64,000 nt of DNA from Bolinopsis microptera (Eukaryota > Ctenophora > Tentaculata > Lobata > Bolinopsidae), in the NCBI RefSeq assembly GCF_026151205.1, contig NC_087079.1, forward strand, positions 1,266,028 to 1,330,027. The letters run 5' to 3'. Both the position numbers and the translations under genes were made by a program. This document shows positions 43,701 to 54,772 of this stretch, piece by piece. Numbering within the stretch: position 1 is the first letter of the stretch; every line of letters starts with the position of its first letter. The notes under the pieces are model-generated. The model was not told the origin of the DNA. It ran no database searches and was given only the letters and a program-made list of their open reading frames with translations.

Positions 43701-45030
43701 TTATGTTTTCCGAATAGGTAGCCGTCCCCCTGCCATAACACGGGGAAATGTTTTACATCCTCGGGATACCTGATTTAAATATTCGATCAGCCATGTCGAT
43801 TTATGATCAATTATTTGAATGACCGATAGATCTTACTGTTGCCGGGAGCTGATGTGAGTGGTCCTAAATTAAACAAAATGAGTGCAATCTGATTGTTAAA
43901 TCATGTCATCACGTGTTAAAGCAACGCTGGAATTAATTAACTACAATAATAAACAAACTTGACAGAAACAGTTAAGTCGTCAGGTCCTCCTCTACTGTAG
44001 GTCCTCATCAGGTAGCTCCCAACCTTGTCAGTTCCCAGTAGGATGTGCTCTGCTGCGTGACGGTTCAGATTAGGGTGATACCATCTGGGGAGGAGAATTT
44101 TGTGAAAGTGAAAGTGAAAGTAATGGTGAAACTTAACAACAGAACAAAGGTGACAGATTCATGATGACTTAAAAACATAGGAGGTATATGCAGTTTATCT
44201 AATTAGATTTTGGTCTTGAGCATTGCGTACTTAACAGTTAACACTTAACATGAATCAATAGCAAACATCGATCAACAGCTATTAGTTAATTAGTATTACT
44301 ATTAGTATTAACGAACTACGTAGTAATTATCTTTGGGTGACTGTGTGAGTAGGTTACGTATAATTTTACTTTTAGTAGGTGTCCGGCTCTTAGTCTTACT
44401 AATGATCGCTCGCCTTAAAACTATCACGTGACTTTGGTTTTATGGTTTTCGAATTCGTGTTTAACTAGCTAGTCACGCGACCAAAACAGTTTTTGCCCAT
44501 ACACCATAGGCATAACTCTGAAGGGAAGCATTTCTACCCTACGTCATGTGGGGGGGGGGGGGGGGGGGGGGTGTGATTAGGAATCAGCGTCCACAAATAT
44601 ACCGACTCATATTACTTTCATTCCCTCAGGGCCTTTTCACAAGAATTTTCATAAAATTGAGGCGAGCGATTTATTGGGAGCGGTCCAATAATATAGCTTA
44701 GTGGTGTACGCAATACGCATAGAGGTTCAGGTTTAAAATGGCCAAAAAAAGTGAAGTGCAATGTGAACCAAAGGCAAAACGATGGAAGCTGGAGAAGTGG
44801 TTTACCCGTTTACAGTTCATCGAATCCTCTGAATGTGGTTAGGGCTTCAGGATAGGGCTCCAGCTGGCCGTCCTGAAGTCCGAACCCTGAACTAACCTGA
44901 CTCGGAGGAGTTCCAACTCTAAAGCAGGATAGGGCTCCAGTTGGCCGTCCCCGAACCCTGAACTACTGGAACTGGAGGCAGTCTCCACTGAGAAAGTGAA
45001 ATTGTTTGTTCCCCCTCCCAACCTTGACAT
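40711..45030 (-). CDS. DAPP1/Bam32-like SH2-PH adaptor (last exon missing)
   Basis: Seven phase-compatible exons: 44897-45030, 43959-44084, 43837-43863, 43648-43769, 41685-41833, 41272-41414 and 40711-40798, giving 263 residues. The SH2 domain (46-136) has WYHPNLNRHAAEHIL, GSYLMRTY with the phosphotyrosine-binding Arg72, YPEDVKHFPV and LLEHFENIPAI. A linker with TYMQIEEHIETG follows; its Tyr139 aligns with the tyrosine phosphorylated in human DAPP1. The PH domain (about 173-263) has KKSGYLTKRGDNVKNWKSRWF, the basic phosphoinositide pocket, and ends EDRKAWVEMICWKL. DAPP1 is recruited to PI(3,4,5)P3/PI(3,4)P2 membranes downstream of tyrosine kinases. The exon after WKL (donor gtaagc) was not found. 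Introns carry a 30-bp CCAAT minisatellite and a duplicated acceptor. Confidence 0.92.
41412..41600 (-). repeat. 56-62 bp tandem repeat starting at a splice acceptor
   Basis: Three to four copies of gttctgacaatattattata ... gactaactaagcattatat. The first begins with the first three bases of the DAPP1 exon at 41272-41414, so each copy reproduces the acceptor aatattgtcag|aac in minus sense. Confidence 0.9.
42265..43395. repeat. 30-bp minisatellite, about 37 units, each with a CCAAT box
   Basis: Unit ctctgactactgaccaatca plus cagcgctcca. Variation is limited to a few positions (agcgctcca/agcactcca/agcgctcta). Lies in the DAPP1 intron between the last SH2 exon and the linker exon. Because 30 is divisible by three, long spurious frames span it on both strands. 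Every unit contains gaccaatca, a close match to the NF-Y motif; three or so units have acaaatca instead. Confidence 0.97.
44551..44572. repeat. Poly-G run in DAPP1 intron 1
   Basis: About 22 consecutive G in the first DAPP1 intron. Confidence 0.9.
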
Positions 45031-45489
45031 AATCTCTGAGTCTCAGAATCTGACTTGTTTTCCTCTTTTCGGCACTCTTCCAAATAATAACTGCTCAACT
45101 TGTATCCACCTTATATAAGAGGTCTGAACTATTTTCAGACACTGTTCAAGATCTCATACCAATACTCGTTTCTCTGGCTACGTATCAGTTATCACTGACA
45201 ACTTTCTTTACCAATCTACATCAGTCCTATCTAATTGAACTTAATATTGAGCTGATTTGACAAAAATCATTTACATTGGTTAAGTTAAGATTTAGATCTC
45301 ATAAAATACATAGATAAGGATCAATTCACAATACAGATGTTTATTGTTCACGGAATAGTTTCGTGTACGCGAGTATTGGAAACATAATATCCTTACTCTG
45401 ATTTCTGGTTTAAAAATTAGATCAGTAATCCAAGAATTAAAAAACGTAAATCAGGCTGAGAAACAATAAATATCACATTTTACACTTAA

Positions 45490-45570
45490 ACACGTGGGCT
45501 ACACGTGTGCTACACGTGTGCTACACGTGTGCTACACGTGTGCTACACGTGTGCTACTGCTACACGTGGG
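45490..45570. repeat. 12-bp tandem repeat of a CACGTG palindrome
   Basis: Six to seven copies of ctacacgtgtgc. Each has the E-box palindrome acacgtgt. It lies about 460 bp upstream of the DAPP1 start codon (minus sense), so it may fall in that gene's promoter region. Confidence 0.85.
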
Positions 45571-45699
45571 CTACCTAATATTGTTCAGTTCCCAACTCAG
45601 AGCAGGATAGTAAGCTACAGAACAAATGGAACTGGTGGAATTTGTTCTACTGAGACTCTTCAGAGACTGCGCCCAGTCATTTTCACTGACTAACTTGAA

Positions 45700-48600
45700 C
45701 AGTTTGGACATTTTCACTGGAATTGAGAAAAAGCGGGGTATTTAAACATGCTGATAAAAATAAGAATTTATGTCAAAAGAATTGATCCAATGTAACATAT
45801 ATAACGACTATAATTGTTTCCTAAACAAATACAAGAATGACAGTCTGAAAACAAATAAATGATAAATGAATTCTAACATTTATTACACGCTTCGATAATA
45901 AAATAGACAAAAAAAAGATACATCGAAGTGAGACTTAGTATGGAAATTTATCTAAATTATACATCAAATTATATCATCAACTGGAATGTCAATGTTAGTG
46001 AAGCAATTATTTTTATTTTGTTAATTATTTTAACTTTACTTTGCTGTGCAGAAAATACATTTTCAAAGCGTGTAAAATCGTGTATAATGTAGCCATGTTT
46101 CATATTCAAGACAATATGTAACATTGCAGATGGTATACTGTAACTACTCATTCGAGGATTCTGTCGCCAAAATGTGAAACTTTCGACTTTCGAGGCCACA
46201 CCCAATCAATATCGAATTACTTATACTAGCAGATGCTAGAAACTACATTTTAACATATTGTAATAGGTCATTAAATTTGGAATATGATCTGAAAGAATGA
46301 CGCAAAACGAATTTAAAATGATGAAGTTATCAAGAAATTGTTTATCTCGTTCACAAAATTGATGGGTAATCATGTGATAGCGTACACTGTCACTTATACG
46401 GTATCGATATTTGATATAGCCCCCCACCCCCTGTAGTTTATGTGAATTTTAACCAAATTAAGGTTTAATCTGTGAAAAAACGTATGGTATCGGATGTTTT
46501 AGATAAAGTTGATCTATAAGCTAGACTGTAGATGACTATATAGGAAGCTTGATTCCGACCGAAGGGAGCATTACACAGTAAACGTTACAAAATGTATGAA
46601 ATCATGTTTTCTCATTTCTGTCCCATTTTCAAATATATGATATTTCCTGAACAGAAATTTCACCGATTTGACGACATTTTGTCCAACGTGAGTCGTGACC
46701 AATAGGTCAGTTGATTGATGTGGAGCCATGAGGTTGAGGTCCCGGACAAAATCGAAATCTGAGATAAGTTCGGGTACAACGCGAATGCAGATACCAAACT
46801 TTAAATTGCTATATACAGACTTTTCCCAAGGGACCCTATTATTATAGATCAAAGTTACCTAGAATATCTGATGCCACAAATCTTTGCACCCAGTGACCCA
46901 GTCGAATGCTAAAAGTCAACAAGACAGAGAAACGAGAAATTGTAAGATGAGAAATACAAGACGGGAACTTAAGTTAGTTATTAAGTTACTCTAGGTCTGG
47001 ATTAAGTTACAAAACCAAAAGAGTTCAGTGCACAGGTGTGCCACATGACAACGTTACTAGTTACTACGTTAGTAAATTATACAGTTGCTTAGAATCTAAA
47101 TGTCTTATCTAAGCCTTAGATAAGAAATTTAATTTATTACTGTACACTTTTATTTAGTCAGAATTGGCCCACAATCTACTCAAAATCCTTCTCCGAGTAG
47201 AACAACGTACAATGTACTGTGACGTACAATGTATACACTAGACAATGTAAACATTGTCTACATACACTAGACAATGTAACGTATTGAAAATATCACTCCA
47301 GTAACATATTAATAACACAAATTAATCACACAAACTAATGACACAAACTAATATTACAAACTAATAACACAACTAATAACATAATTGAAAGAGAATTACA
47401 CAAACAATAAACATTTAACATAACATTTCAACATTGTTAGAAAACATTAATACAATGAATATTACATTATGATAATCACAGTGCTGGCAAGCACGAGCGG
47501 TGTCTTTATTGGGGGTATACTATGTACCCCCTTTACTATTGTACCCCCTTTACTATTATAACTCCTTTACACCCCCTTTGGTACACGTTGGAAGGCCGCC
47601 GCCTCCGGCAGGAGTTTTTCAGGCATTAAGACTCATCGGAAGTCGTTCAGCAGATTTATTTTTAGTTCAAAACATTCTAATTTGATGTCAAAGATGACAG
47701 AAATAAGAAATAGTTATGTTGAGATTTTGAAGAAATTTGCATAAAATTCGCGCCAGCACTGTTATACGAAATTCGGTAAAAAACCCGAAATCGCCATATT
47801 CAGGTGCCTTAAAAACCATGTTAAAATTGAGTTAGAGATCTGAAATTTTTCAGGGCGTCTAGACGTTGACCAAATCGACTGCAAAAAAAGTTTCAAGTTT
47901 CAAGAGCATCGGGAAATGGGTTTTCTAGAACCCCTGTTTTACGACAGATTGTCGTGATATATACATACATACATATATATATACATATATTCAGGGATAG
48001 ACGCTTTGCCAGTCAATTATAGGCTATATTTAGGTGTCCGTAGATTCAGAAGCTTTAAAGATACAGCCATTTCGGACCACAGGTCTTGAAGATAATTGTT
48101 TAGACTTTAGTTTACATTATGTTAAAAAGTAATTCAACGTCATCATCACCACTTGATGACGTCATCAAGTTAACCATTTTTAAAACTTGATTTTTCACAA
48201 AGTAATCATTTTTAAAATCAATTTTACGCCATTAAGGAGTAATTTTATTCAAAATTTGAGTGCATATTGAAGTTAGATAATTGTTTAAGCATTCTGAAAA
48301 TCTACCGGAAAGTTTTTCTAGCTTGCTCCTTCATAAAGATATTCGCTATTGAAGTTAGTGCTTTTTTAAAGAATAATTTTATAAAAACGCTAATTTTACG
48401 TTCTAGTATTCTCTGGTGTTGCACCATCCCTTGGGTTGTGGAGCTCAATTTTGCTTCCTAAAGGTCTAAATTGTGTCATAGGCTAGTTTTAAAGTTGAAA
48501 GTCGAAAAGTTGCACACGTGGGGCCACGCCCAAATTGATAAAAAATTGCTAAAATCACTGAATATTGCTGTTTTCACCAATTTCCGTCAACTTTGGAGTG

Positions 48601-48800
48601 CCGTTGTGATTACAGTTCTTCTTGAAATACTTTGAAACTTTTCATGCTTATCAAACTATATATAAAACACCATCATGCAAAAATTTACGGTGATTCAATA
48701 TTGGATGCGCACGCAACTTCCGCTCAAGGTTTGCACGTGCGAAAGGTTAAAATTTTGCTCATTCGTGATTTTGAACAAATTCTGCTCTCCCACGACAGTT
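45700..48800. other. Intergenic, AT-rich, no gene seen
   Basis: Short hairpins such as tagacaatgtaaacattgtcta near 47250-47271. A run of gtaccccctttactatt repeats lies at 47520-47580. Short frames on both strands lack recognisable similarity. Confidence 0.4.
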
Positions 48801-49017
48801 CAATGTCATTATATATGAATTTAATGCCAACTTGAATGAGTATAAAGTGGCATATTCAGTCAGTGATCGACCGATATGCTTACCTAAACACAAGGAAATG
48901 TTTTTAAAGGAAAAATTTCGAAATCGTTGAAATCACCTCCCTATTAATATTAATGAAGTTATGAGTTTACATTTCGGCTTTGTAAAGTACCCTGACATTA
49001 TAATCAAAAAGAGATGA

Positions 49018-49378
49018 TATTTGACCAAAACCCATAATCATGGGTAGAGTGGACCGCTGCCAGTGTCTCTCTTTCCCAAACAAAAGGCAATGATATCAAT
49101 TTGAATGACCGTTATCAAATGCAAAATTATACCGAGAATGAAATCGGTCGCTCGCTTTTCCCATTCATTTACAATTGAAATAGATTACATGTTATAAATC
49201 GAAACTTATTACAATTCGTAAGCCATGAATGAGTGGGAAAAGCGAGCGACCAATTTCATTCTCGGTATAATTTTGCATTTGATAACGGTCATTCAAATTG
49301 ATATCATTGCCTTTTGTTTGGGAAAGAGAGACACTGGCAGCGGTCCACTCTACCCATGATTATGGGTTTTGGTCAAAT
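49018..49378. repeat. Large near-perfect palindrome, about 150-bp arms
   Basis: Arm 49018-49169 (ttgaccaaaacccataatca ... gcgagcgacc region ... cccattcat) is mirrored by 49225-49378 with only a handful of mismatches, separated by about 55 bp. A diverged single-arm copy occurs at 38940-39130. Likely a foldback or MITE in head-to-head arrangement. Confidence 0.93.
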
Positions 49379-49420
49379 TGATAATGTACATTATGATAAA
49401 TCAATGATATTAGCACAATT

Positions 49421-49510
49421 ATCTGTTTTCCTTTTACAGGACGAATACGATTATTAACAGTTATTGTGCAACAATAGCTGTTAATAATCGTCCTGTGAAA
49501 GGAAACAGAT
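49421..49510. repeat. 90-bp hairpin
   Basis: atctgttttccttttacagg ... and ... cctgtgaaaggaaacagat are inverted with few mismatches, with a second inner pairing attattaacag/ctgttaataat. It directly follows the larger palindrome. Confidence 0.88.
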
Positions 49511-49737
49511 AAAACAAAACATTATGCTAGTAAAACATTAGGGATAAAAGTACACCCTAAGCCCTAAGGCCTAACGTATAGTAAATATCTGGATTAAAAG
49601 GAGATGGATGACCCAATGCTACAGCTTCACCTGCATGATTAGGTCATCCATAACACTGCAGTGTTATCAACAATTCTACTGTGCCCCAAACACTCGCCGA
49701 TTAATTATTTTATCGTTTTTACTAAATTAATATTAGG

Positions 49738-49923
49738 ACGAAGATTACAAGACAGAAGATTACACGACAGAAGTTTACAAGACAGAAGATTACAAGACAG
49801 AAGATTACAAGACAGAAGATTACAAGACAGAAGATTACAAGACAGAAGATTACAAGACAGAAGATTACAAGACAGAAGTTTACAAGACAGAAGATTACAA
49901 GACAGAAGATTACAAGACAGCAC
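49738..49923. repeat. 15-bp minisatellite, about 12 units
   Basis: Unit gacagaagattacaa. The length is divisible by three, so frames stay open on both strands without meaning. Confidence 0.95.
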
Positions 49924-50232
49924 GGAGGATCACGCAAATCGAACATAACACCACTAACAACAGAGAAAACTAGCAATTCACTTCCTACTGTGTACTGACT
50001 GTGTGTACTCTGCAGCACAGAACAATTGAGTGTGAACGCTATGTCACATTGTACACTTTTATAATAATAGTGCACAATCACAATGTGACAGAACTGACAG
50101 AAAAAGTTGTATTTTCATTTCTGTATTCATAATCATATTAGGACGCAGTGAAACTATCGGACTACGATGTATGACTAGGGGGACTTGCCACCAATGGCAA
50201 CATCAAAATATATTGACTCCTAAGGGGCCATC

Positions 50233-51300
50233 TATAGGACGTCCGGCAAATAGGGAGGGGGTGGTTTTGGAATTTTGGACAAGTCCGGACAGGGGGAGGG
50301 GGGGGGGGTGGTTTCTGAAAATCCGGACGTCCGGAAATTTTGGCAAAATTAACGGAAAAGTCCCATTTTGATTTATTTCAACTCTTTGGATTTTATTTCA
50401 ACTCTTTGAATTTTATTTCAACTCTTTGAATTTTATTAACAATGAATTTGAGTTGATTTTATTTGTACTAGCTGGAGTAGCTGAAAGTAGCTGGAAATCC
50501 GGACGTCCGGGGGAGGGGGTACCGGTAGGGGTGGTTTTGAAAATTCGGACACACCCGGTCAGGGGGCCGGGAGGGGGGTGGTGTTCTGAAAATCTGCGAT
50601 TTTGGTGGACGTACTAAGTAGATGGCCACTTCACACTTACATCCGTTACAAATTGAATTGGGATCTTTACGTTTGGTGGTTTGGGTTACACGTCAAGGAT
50701 AATGTATATTATATTATACTTATCGATTGGTGAACGGCCGTTTGCGTTTTAATAAATACGCAGCCTAGAATCTATTATATACACAGGGGTGCCATAGTGC
50801 AAAGAAACTGCTGCTAACTGCTGCTGACTACTGTTAACTGCTGCTAACTGCTAGCAGACTTTAACTTGGACGGACCTTAAATGAACGGGCTTTAACAGGA
50901 TGTTTAAGATGCACGTCAGGGCCTCCAGCACGGCGTTCAATTAATGTCCGTCCAAATAAGGTCCGCGATAACTATAAGGTAGCTATTGTGTTAAAATTAC
51001 ACTTGCGCGTAATCATTTGGAAACCCCCCTCCCCCTCGGCTGATTACGTAATATGTGAAGTGTGAACAACCCCTGGCCCTATAGAAGCTTCTGGAACGTC
51101 CACAGCCCAAAATACAATACCCCAAATGTGCATTTTTGCACTTTAGTGCTATCTACTTAGGACGTCCGGCAAATAGGGAGGGGGTGGTTTTGGAATTTCG
51201 GACAAGTCCGGACAGGGGGAGGGGGGTGGTTTCTGAAAATCCAGACGTCTGGAAATTTTGGCAGAATTAACGAAAAAGTTCCATTTATTTCGACTCTTTG
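50233..51300. repeat. Dispersed GGACGTCC repeat, three copies
   Basis: Copies at 50233-50365, 50490-50600 and 51157-51290 share ggacgtccggcaaataggga, tggttttggaattt, gacaagtccggac, a g-rich tract and ggtggtttctgaaaatcc. The palindromic ggacgtcc occurs at both ends of a copy, as in a short foldback element. Between copies lies tttcaactctttgaatttta, three tandem times, at 50375-50436. Confidence 0.8.
50860..50995. mobile_element. Deleted relative of the pogo-like element
   Basis: ctttaacttggacggacctt ... gggcctccagcacggcgttcaattaatgtccgtccaaataaggtccg matches the right end of the 3668-4567 element (4449-4560). It is internally deleted and ends ctataaggta. Shows that the family is multi-copy in this genome. 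Confidence 0.75.
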
Positions 51301-51315
51301 ACGTGACACTAAATA

Positions 51316-51504
51316 CTCTGTAAGTTTGGATCCCTGTATTTTGAACGAGAAGTCGATTCCCAGAGCAGCTCATGTTTGAGAGCCGAGACACAACTCGCAT
51401 ATTCTCCTACTTCCTTTTTATACTTCATGTCGCCAGCAAAAACAATTACCAGCAAGCCTAAATCGTCCATCATTTTTGGACGCTGATTCTGAATCACTCC
51501 CTGA
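51316..51504 (-). CDS. Orphan coding exon, unidentified
   Basis: About 62 open codons preceded by an excellent splice acceptor with a long pyrimidine tract (tctttctctactcag) and ending at a possible donor aga|gtattt. The translation includes RPKMMDDLGLLVIVFAGDMK and YKKEVGEYASCVSALKHELL, which looks like a folded globular protein rather than repeat noise. I do not recognise the family and found no partner exons. It could belong to a gene extending toward 45 kb or be transposon-derived. Confidence 0.45.
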
Positions 51505-51517
51505 GTAGAGAAAGACC

Positions 51518-51838
51518 AGAGACCACCGGTTTCCTTCTCATGAGAACAGTAGTGTACTACTAGTTCTCTTCAAAACAGTAGACCACCGGTTTCCTTCTCA
51601 TGAGAACAGTAGTGTACTACCAGTTTTCTTCAAAACAGTAGACCACCGGTTTCCTTCTCATGAGAACAGTAGTGTACTACCAGTTTTCTTCAAAACAGTA
51701 GACCACCGGTTTCCTTCTCATGAGAACAGTAGTGTACTACCAGTTTTCTTCAAAACAGTAGACCACCGGTTTCCTTCTCATGAGAACAGTAGTGTACTAC
51801 CAGTTTTCTTCAAAACAGTAGACCACCGGTTTCCTTCT
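51518..51838. repeat. 60-bp minisatellite, five to six units
   Basis: Unit gaccaccggtttccttctca ... gtgtactaccag ... cttcaaaacagta, nearly identical copies. Lies just upstream (minus sense) of the orphan exon, within 15 bp of its acceptor tract. Confidence 0.95.
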
Positions 51839-51849
51839 CCTCATCACGA

Positions 51850-52740
51850 ATTTGATGGTCGGAGAGTATTTAATCATTTGTTGCGGAAGAAGTAATTAGA
51901 AGTACAATTGAAATTCCAAAATCACAGCTAAAACTAATGAACCTGCTAATTTATTCATATCTTACAACTTTTCCTTTTAATAACAAACAAGGGTTTTAAT
52001 TGAAACGTCAAATATAAAAGCTTTAACAACCTGAAAAAAAGAAGCTAGGATTAACCGTGGTGACTGGATATGTTTTTAACTTTTGATCATAAGTCAGTCT
52101 TGGGTTGTTTTAAGTAATGTTTGCGAGAAATACAAGCGCCACCCATGTTTAATTTGTAAATTAATTCGTTACCTGGACAATGATTAGCTTAAATTGAATG
52201 TCAGAGTCAGATTGTGCAGAAACCACGGTTAATAAAAATTTGTCAATTGTCAGGAGATTTTTGGCAAAAGTTAGATCGGCAACCATCTACAAAATAAACT
52301 TAAATAACAACATATCATTTGTAAAGGTTAAACGATTAAATCATTGTATAAAATTTAAAAGGGTAAAATTTAACATAAATTGGAGTTAATTTGAATATTT
52401 ATTTTGTTAGTCTCTAACGAATATAGTTCTCCAAAATTGATAACCATTTTCACCATCAAAGACAGGAAGACAACTACTGTTGTTCTGTAGTGAACATTTA
52501 ATATAATTTCTAGATGGCATGGCAGGGTCTTCCATTATGCCCTTAAATTCAATCGGTCCATACATTGGCAAAATCAAGCTGGATAAATATAAATGCTACA
52601 CTGATTACAGAAAAACGCGGACACATTCATAAATTAGTATTTTCCATGCATGAAGTCCAGAGTCCTTTAAACTTCTCAAAACACAAAGTTGATAACGTGG
52701 CTGCATGTTTGTCTCCTCCTGGTTGAAGAAGGAGGAGTGT
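51850..52740. other. 3' flank of the serine-proline-rich protein gene
   Basis: No other gene seen. A minus-strand AATAAA at 52398-52403 could be the polyadenylation signal of the gene ending at 52745. Confidence 0.35.
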
Positions 52741-52744
52741 CCCC

Positions 52745-53852
52745 CTAGCCGGAGGTGGCCCGGTTAGCAGAGGTTGTCACCTGCCTCCTGGGTACTCGTT
52801 TTCTGACTGGTGATAAACCATAAACCTGCTTCAATCTCAGACTAACTCTCCGGGCAATGTCACTCCTTCTTCTGGGTCTAACCTTTGGTTCTTCCTCCTC
52901 TACTTTGGTAGCCGTACCGTTGCCACTGTCATTGTCGTCCAGGCAGGATTTCTTGGAGGGGCTCTCTGGCTCGATATCAGCTGCCCGTTTTAACCCTGTG
53001 CCAGGGGACTTTTCGAAAGTAACGTTCTGACTTGGGGAGGCCCCCGCAGCTAAGGGCGAGGGAGCTGCAACTCGGAGACCCTTAATACCTTTCCTACAAG
53101 GTGATATAAGCTTGCTCGGGGAGGGAGACATCCTCTTGAACCTTGCACTAACTCGTGGACCTCGTTTGGTAGGAGATCTAACTATGTAAGAGGCCCGGGA
53201 TCGCGGCTCGAACTTTTGTGAGTACCGTGGTTTAGTCTCCGTGCTGTACGTGTCATTACGAACAGAGCTTCTGGAGGAGATGCTGAAGTCGTCAAACAGG
53301 CGTTTTCTGGACATGTCTATCTCGGACATTGCCATTCGGTCTTGTAGCATGAGACTAGTTTCATGTAGTGACCTGATCAGCTCGTGTGTCGCCTGAAACA
53401 ATTTAATTTGTCAGTCCCAGATCTAAACAGAAAACATGAACGCATTATTAATCTGATTCATTAGCCATAATTTATTTACACCTGTGGTAAATCCTAAACT
53501 TATACGACCATTATCTATTGGACTACATGGTTTACTCAATAAATAGAACCTTGCATATGGAAGAATGCCAACTCTATTTTAACATTTGCTCGTGCCAAAA
53601 CAAGAGAAGCATTGTTTTCAATCATAATAATGGGAACACTATGTATCAAAAGACGGACCTGAGTGTCACTCCTGATGCTGGTATCGTTGAATGCTTGCAC
53701 TCTATTTGACCTCCGTCTACTATACTGGGGTTGAGCCGGCTCCACGTAGTTCATTATACTGTTGTTCAAATCACGGAGAGTTCGTGATATTGGAGGGGAG
53801 AAGGGCGCCGCAGAGGAGTGTCTGTTAGACTTTCGCCTATCTGCTAGATTCT
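52745..53852 (-). CDS. Basic serine-proline-rich, probably nuclear protein (5' exon missing)
   Basis: Two exons with matching phase: 53659-53852 (acceptor ttttcag, donor cag|gtccgt) and 52745-53392 (acceptor gtttcag, stop TAG at 52745-52747), about 280 residues. The first part reads ENLADRRKSNRHSSAAPFSP, then a helix-prone ATHELIRSLHETSLMLQDRM. The rest is basic and low-complexity with cyclin-dependent-kinase type sites (SPTK, SPSK twice, SPVRK) and Arg/Lys clusters (RPRRRSD, RKRVPRR) typical of nuclear localisation. Likely a chromatin or cell-cycle protein, but I do not recognise the family. A first exon with phase 1 donor is missing upstream. Confidence 0.75.
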
Positions 53853-54139
53853 CTGAAAAAGTAATCTTCAAAGAACTGAATTCATATTATAGTATGATCT
53901 TTAGTTACTAAAGACCTTTGTTTAGTTTTATTTGTAATTTTATTGGAGTGATCTTGTGATACAGTAGAATCAATTCTTCCCGGCATGTAATTCAAACCGT
54001 TCATCTGAAATGACGCGCCGAATGCGCGCGTATGTGAATTGCTGAACAATCGTAATTTAGAAGCTAAAAACTCTCAGCGCCCGTCGTAACCGTTGTTATA
54101 AAATGCAGCGGCAGAAGGACTTTCGACAAATCTGTTCCA

Positions 54140-54770
54140 AATAAAAAGTTCGAAAATCGAGTGTTTTAGTGAATAACTTAGAATATATTTTTGATTTTCT
54201 CCAGATCTGACAAATAGATTTTCTTTAAACTTTCCAGATAGTTACATGGCTATATGACGGATAATGTGTGAGAGTTTGGGAGAATTTTTATATGTTAAAC
54301 TTGAGATATGACTTCAAACACAAGAAAATATCTCCAAATTAGCGCTTTCTAGCGGAATGCAGGCACATATTTCAAGATCCTACTGATAAATTTTCTTTAA
54401 ACTTTCCAGATAGTTGTATGACTATAAGACGAATGATCTGTGCGATTTTGGGCAACCTTATATGTGCCAAACCTGAGATATGACTTCAAACACAAGAAAA
54501 TATCTCCAAATTGGCGGTTTCTAGCGGAATGCAGGCACATATTTCGAGATCCTACTGATACATTTTCTTTAAACTTTCCAGATAGTTGTATGGCTATGAG
54601 ACGGATAATCTGTGTGATTTTGGGCGAATTTCTATGTGCCGAACTTGAGATATGACTTCAAACACAAGAAAATATCTCCGAATTGGCGGTTTTTAGCGGA
54701 ACAAAGGCATATATTTGGAGATTTAAATGATAGAATTTTTTAAAACTTTCCAGATAGTTACATGGCTATA
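54140..54770. repeat. 172-bp satellite, direct orientation, about 3.5 units
   Basis: Units start near 54238, 54409, 54580 and 54753, sharing gatatgacttcaaacacaag, aaaatatctccaaattggcg, ctagcggaatgcaggcacat and tttaaactttccagatagtt. Left arm of a giant inverted arrangement with 56487-57600. Confidence 0.93.
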
Positions 54771-54772
54771 GG

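Noticed and set aside
48267-48835. Plus-strand ORFs of 64-67 residues
   Set aside because: Located in AT-rich repeat-derived sequence that has a diverged inverted copy near 39 kb; no protein-like conservation between the copies is evident.
49661-50081. ORFs with LQDRR or FCLVI repeats
   Set aside because: Frames across a 15-bp minisatellite, equally open on both strands.
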